Origin: Deltaproteobacteria bacterium
GTDB taxonomy: Bacteria > Desulfobacterota > Desulfuromonadia > Desulfuromonadales > Geothermobacteraceae
Direction of reading: 5' to 3'
NCBI GenBank assembly: GCA_003695205.1
Contig: RFIO01000080.1
Span: forward strand, 1-5,691
Length of the DNA: 5,691 bases
The position numbers and the translations under genes are program-made. Below, one piece after another: positions 4,532 through 5,691 of this stretch. The notes under the pieces were generated by a model, which did not search any database, was not told the origin of the DNA, and saw only the letters and a program-made list of their open reading frames with translations. Each line of letters starts with the position of its first letter. Within the stretch, counting starts at the first letter, position 1.

Positions 4532-5691
4532 ATGGAACCGAAACCCTACCAGCCCCGCCACCACATCCGCTTCGTCACCGCCACCAGCCTGTTCGACGGC
4601 CACGATGTTTCCATCAATATCATGCGGCGCATCCTGCAGGACTCGGGCGCCGAAGTCGTCCACCTCGGACACAACCGTTCGGTGCGGGAAATCGTCGATG
4701 CCGCCATCCACGAAGATGCCCAGGGCATCGCGGTCAGCTCCTACCAGGGTGGGCACATCGAGTTTTTCAAGTACATGGTCGACCTGCTGCGGGAAAGGGG
4801 CGCCGACCACATCCGGGTCTTCGGCGGCGGTGGCGGTGTCATCCTGCCCGAGGAGATTGACGAACTGGAGGCCTATGGCGTCTGCAAGATCTTCTCACCG
4901 GAAGACGGGCGGCGCATGGGGCTGCAGGGGATGGTCAACTACAAGCTGGAACAGTGCGATTTCGATCCGCCGCGCAACCCGGAGCTCGACTTCGAAAACC
5001 TGCCCGAAGGCAACCCGGCCGCCATCGCCCGGCTTATCAGCCTGGCGGAACAGGCGGTCGAAGGTGAGGATGGCCCCTTCAGGGCCCTGTCAGACCGGCT
5101 GCGCGACCGGGGCCGCGCCATTCCTGTTGTCGGCATCACCGGCACCGGCGGCGCCGGCAAGAGTTCCCTGACCGACGAACTGGTGCGCCGCTTTCTCAAC
5201 GATTTCGACGACAAGCGCATCGCCATCCTGTCCGTCGACCCGACCCGCAAGCGCACCGGCGGCGCCCTGCTCGGCGACCGCATCCGCATGAACGCCATCG
5301 ACAACCCGCGCGTCTACATGCGCTCGCTTGCCACGCGCGAGTCACGCAGCGAGCTGTCGCGCGCCATCAATGAGGCGCTGCTGATTCTCAGGGCGGTTCC
5401 CTTTGACCTGGTTATCGTCGAGACCAGCGGCATCGGCCAGGGAGATACCGGCATCACCGAAGTAAGCGATCTCTCTCTCTATGTCATGACCAGCGAATTC
5501 GGCGCGCCGACCCAGCTGGAAAAGATCGACATGCTCGATTTTGCCGACCTGGTGGTGCTCAACAAGATGGAAAAGCGCGGCAGCGAGGATGCCCTTCGCA
5601 ACGTACGCAAGCAGGTGCGACGCAACCGCAAGATGTTCGACGCGCCGGACGAGGACCTGCCGGTCTACGGCACCATCGCCAGCCAGTTCAA
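4532..5691 (+). CDS. icmF: Fused isobutyryl-CoA mutase IcmF (B12 domain and G-protein chaperone domain), 3' end cut by window edge
   Basis: IcmF interconverts isobutyryl-CoA and n-butyryl-CoA with adenosylcobalamin; family members also act on isovaleryl/pivalyl-CoA. The 386 residues seen are roughly the first third of the usual ~1,080. The B12-binding domain is at about 11-140: FDGHDVSI holds the cobalt-ligating histidine (H24), followed by HLGHNRS (44-50), SSYQGGH (69-75) and the glycine run FGGGGG (97-102). The MeaB/MeaI-like GTPase domain that loads and protects the cofactor starts at about 197, with P-loop GITGTGGAGKSS (201-212), SVDPTRKRTGGALLGDR (234-250), ETSGIGQGD (297-305) and base-recognition NKME (344-347), where NKxD is usual in GTPases. 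The catalytic TIM-barrel subunit lies past the right edge, so substrate-specificity residues cannot be checked. The order B12 domain, G domain, catalytic domain is what separates IcmF from plain methylmalonyl-CoA mutase. Its own sigma-54 promoter and the divergent activator suggest induction with branched or short acid use. Confidence 0.95.
   Translation, partial: MEPKPYQPRHHIRFVTATSLFDGHDVSINIMRRILQDSGAEVVHLGHNRSVREIVDAAIHEDAQGIAVSSYQGGHIEFFKYMVDLLRERGADHIRVFGGGGGVILPEEIDELEAYGVCKIFSPEDGRRMGLQGMVNYKLEQCDFDPPRNPELDFENLPEGNPAAIARLISLAEQAVEGEDGPFRALSDRLRDRGRAIPVVGITGTGGAGKSSLTDELVRRFLNDFDDKRIAILSVDPTRKRTGGALLGDRIRMNAIDNPRVYMRSLATRESRSELSRAINEALLILRAVPFDLVIVETSGIGQGDTGITEVSDLSLYVMTSEFGAPTQLEKIDMLDFADLVVLNKMEKRGSEDALRNVRKQVRRNRKMFDAPDEDLPVYGTIASQF

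Overview
The window is about 60% G+C and densely coded. It looks like an anaerobic or facultative Gram-negative bacterium of the Desulfuromonas/Geobacter type. This rests on the gene mix (Liv-type ABC transporter plus acyl-CoA ligase, B12-dependent acyl-CoA mutase, sigma-54 enhancer-binding protein) and on two good -24/-12 promoters. The taxonomic guess is an inference and is weak.

Layout. Positions 1-1294 (minus strand) hold most of an AMP-forming acyl-CoA ligase, cut by the left edge. Positions 1294-2136 (minus) hold livG, the ATPase of a branched-chain amino acid/carboxylate ABC importer. It overlaps the ligase start by one base (TGATG), so the two are in one operon that continues off the left edge. 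Positions 2137-2372 are a 236-base regulatory gap with a sigma-54 promoter reading into livG, a tandem repeat and phased A-tracts upstream of it, and a 16-bp perfect palindrome in the leader. Positions 2373-4154 (minus) hold a PAS-PAS-AAA+-Fis sigma-54 activator without a receiver domain. Positions 4155-4531 are a 377-base divergent gap. It contains a likely sigma-70 promoter for the activator, several inverted repeats, and a consensus-perfect -24/-12 promoter (TGGCAC-N5-TTGCT) for the next gene. Positions 4532-5691 (plus) hold the first 386 residues of icmF, the fused isobutyryl-CoA mutase with B12 domain and G-protein chaperone domain, cut by the right edge.

How it may work together. The activator lies between two transcription units that each have a sigma-54 promoter at the expected distance from the start codon. 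The simplest reading is a small regulon: an effector sensed by the PAS domains turns on uptake and CoA activation of a short or branched acid (liv genes plus ligase) and, divergently, carbon-skeleton rearrangement of the acyl-CoA (IcmF: isobutyryl/n-butyryl-CoA, or the related isovaleryl/pivalyl-CoA reaction). The gene families and promoter motifs are seen directly. The regulatory wiring and the substrate are inferences.
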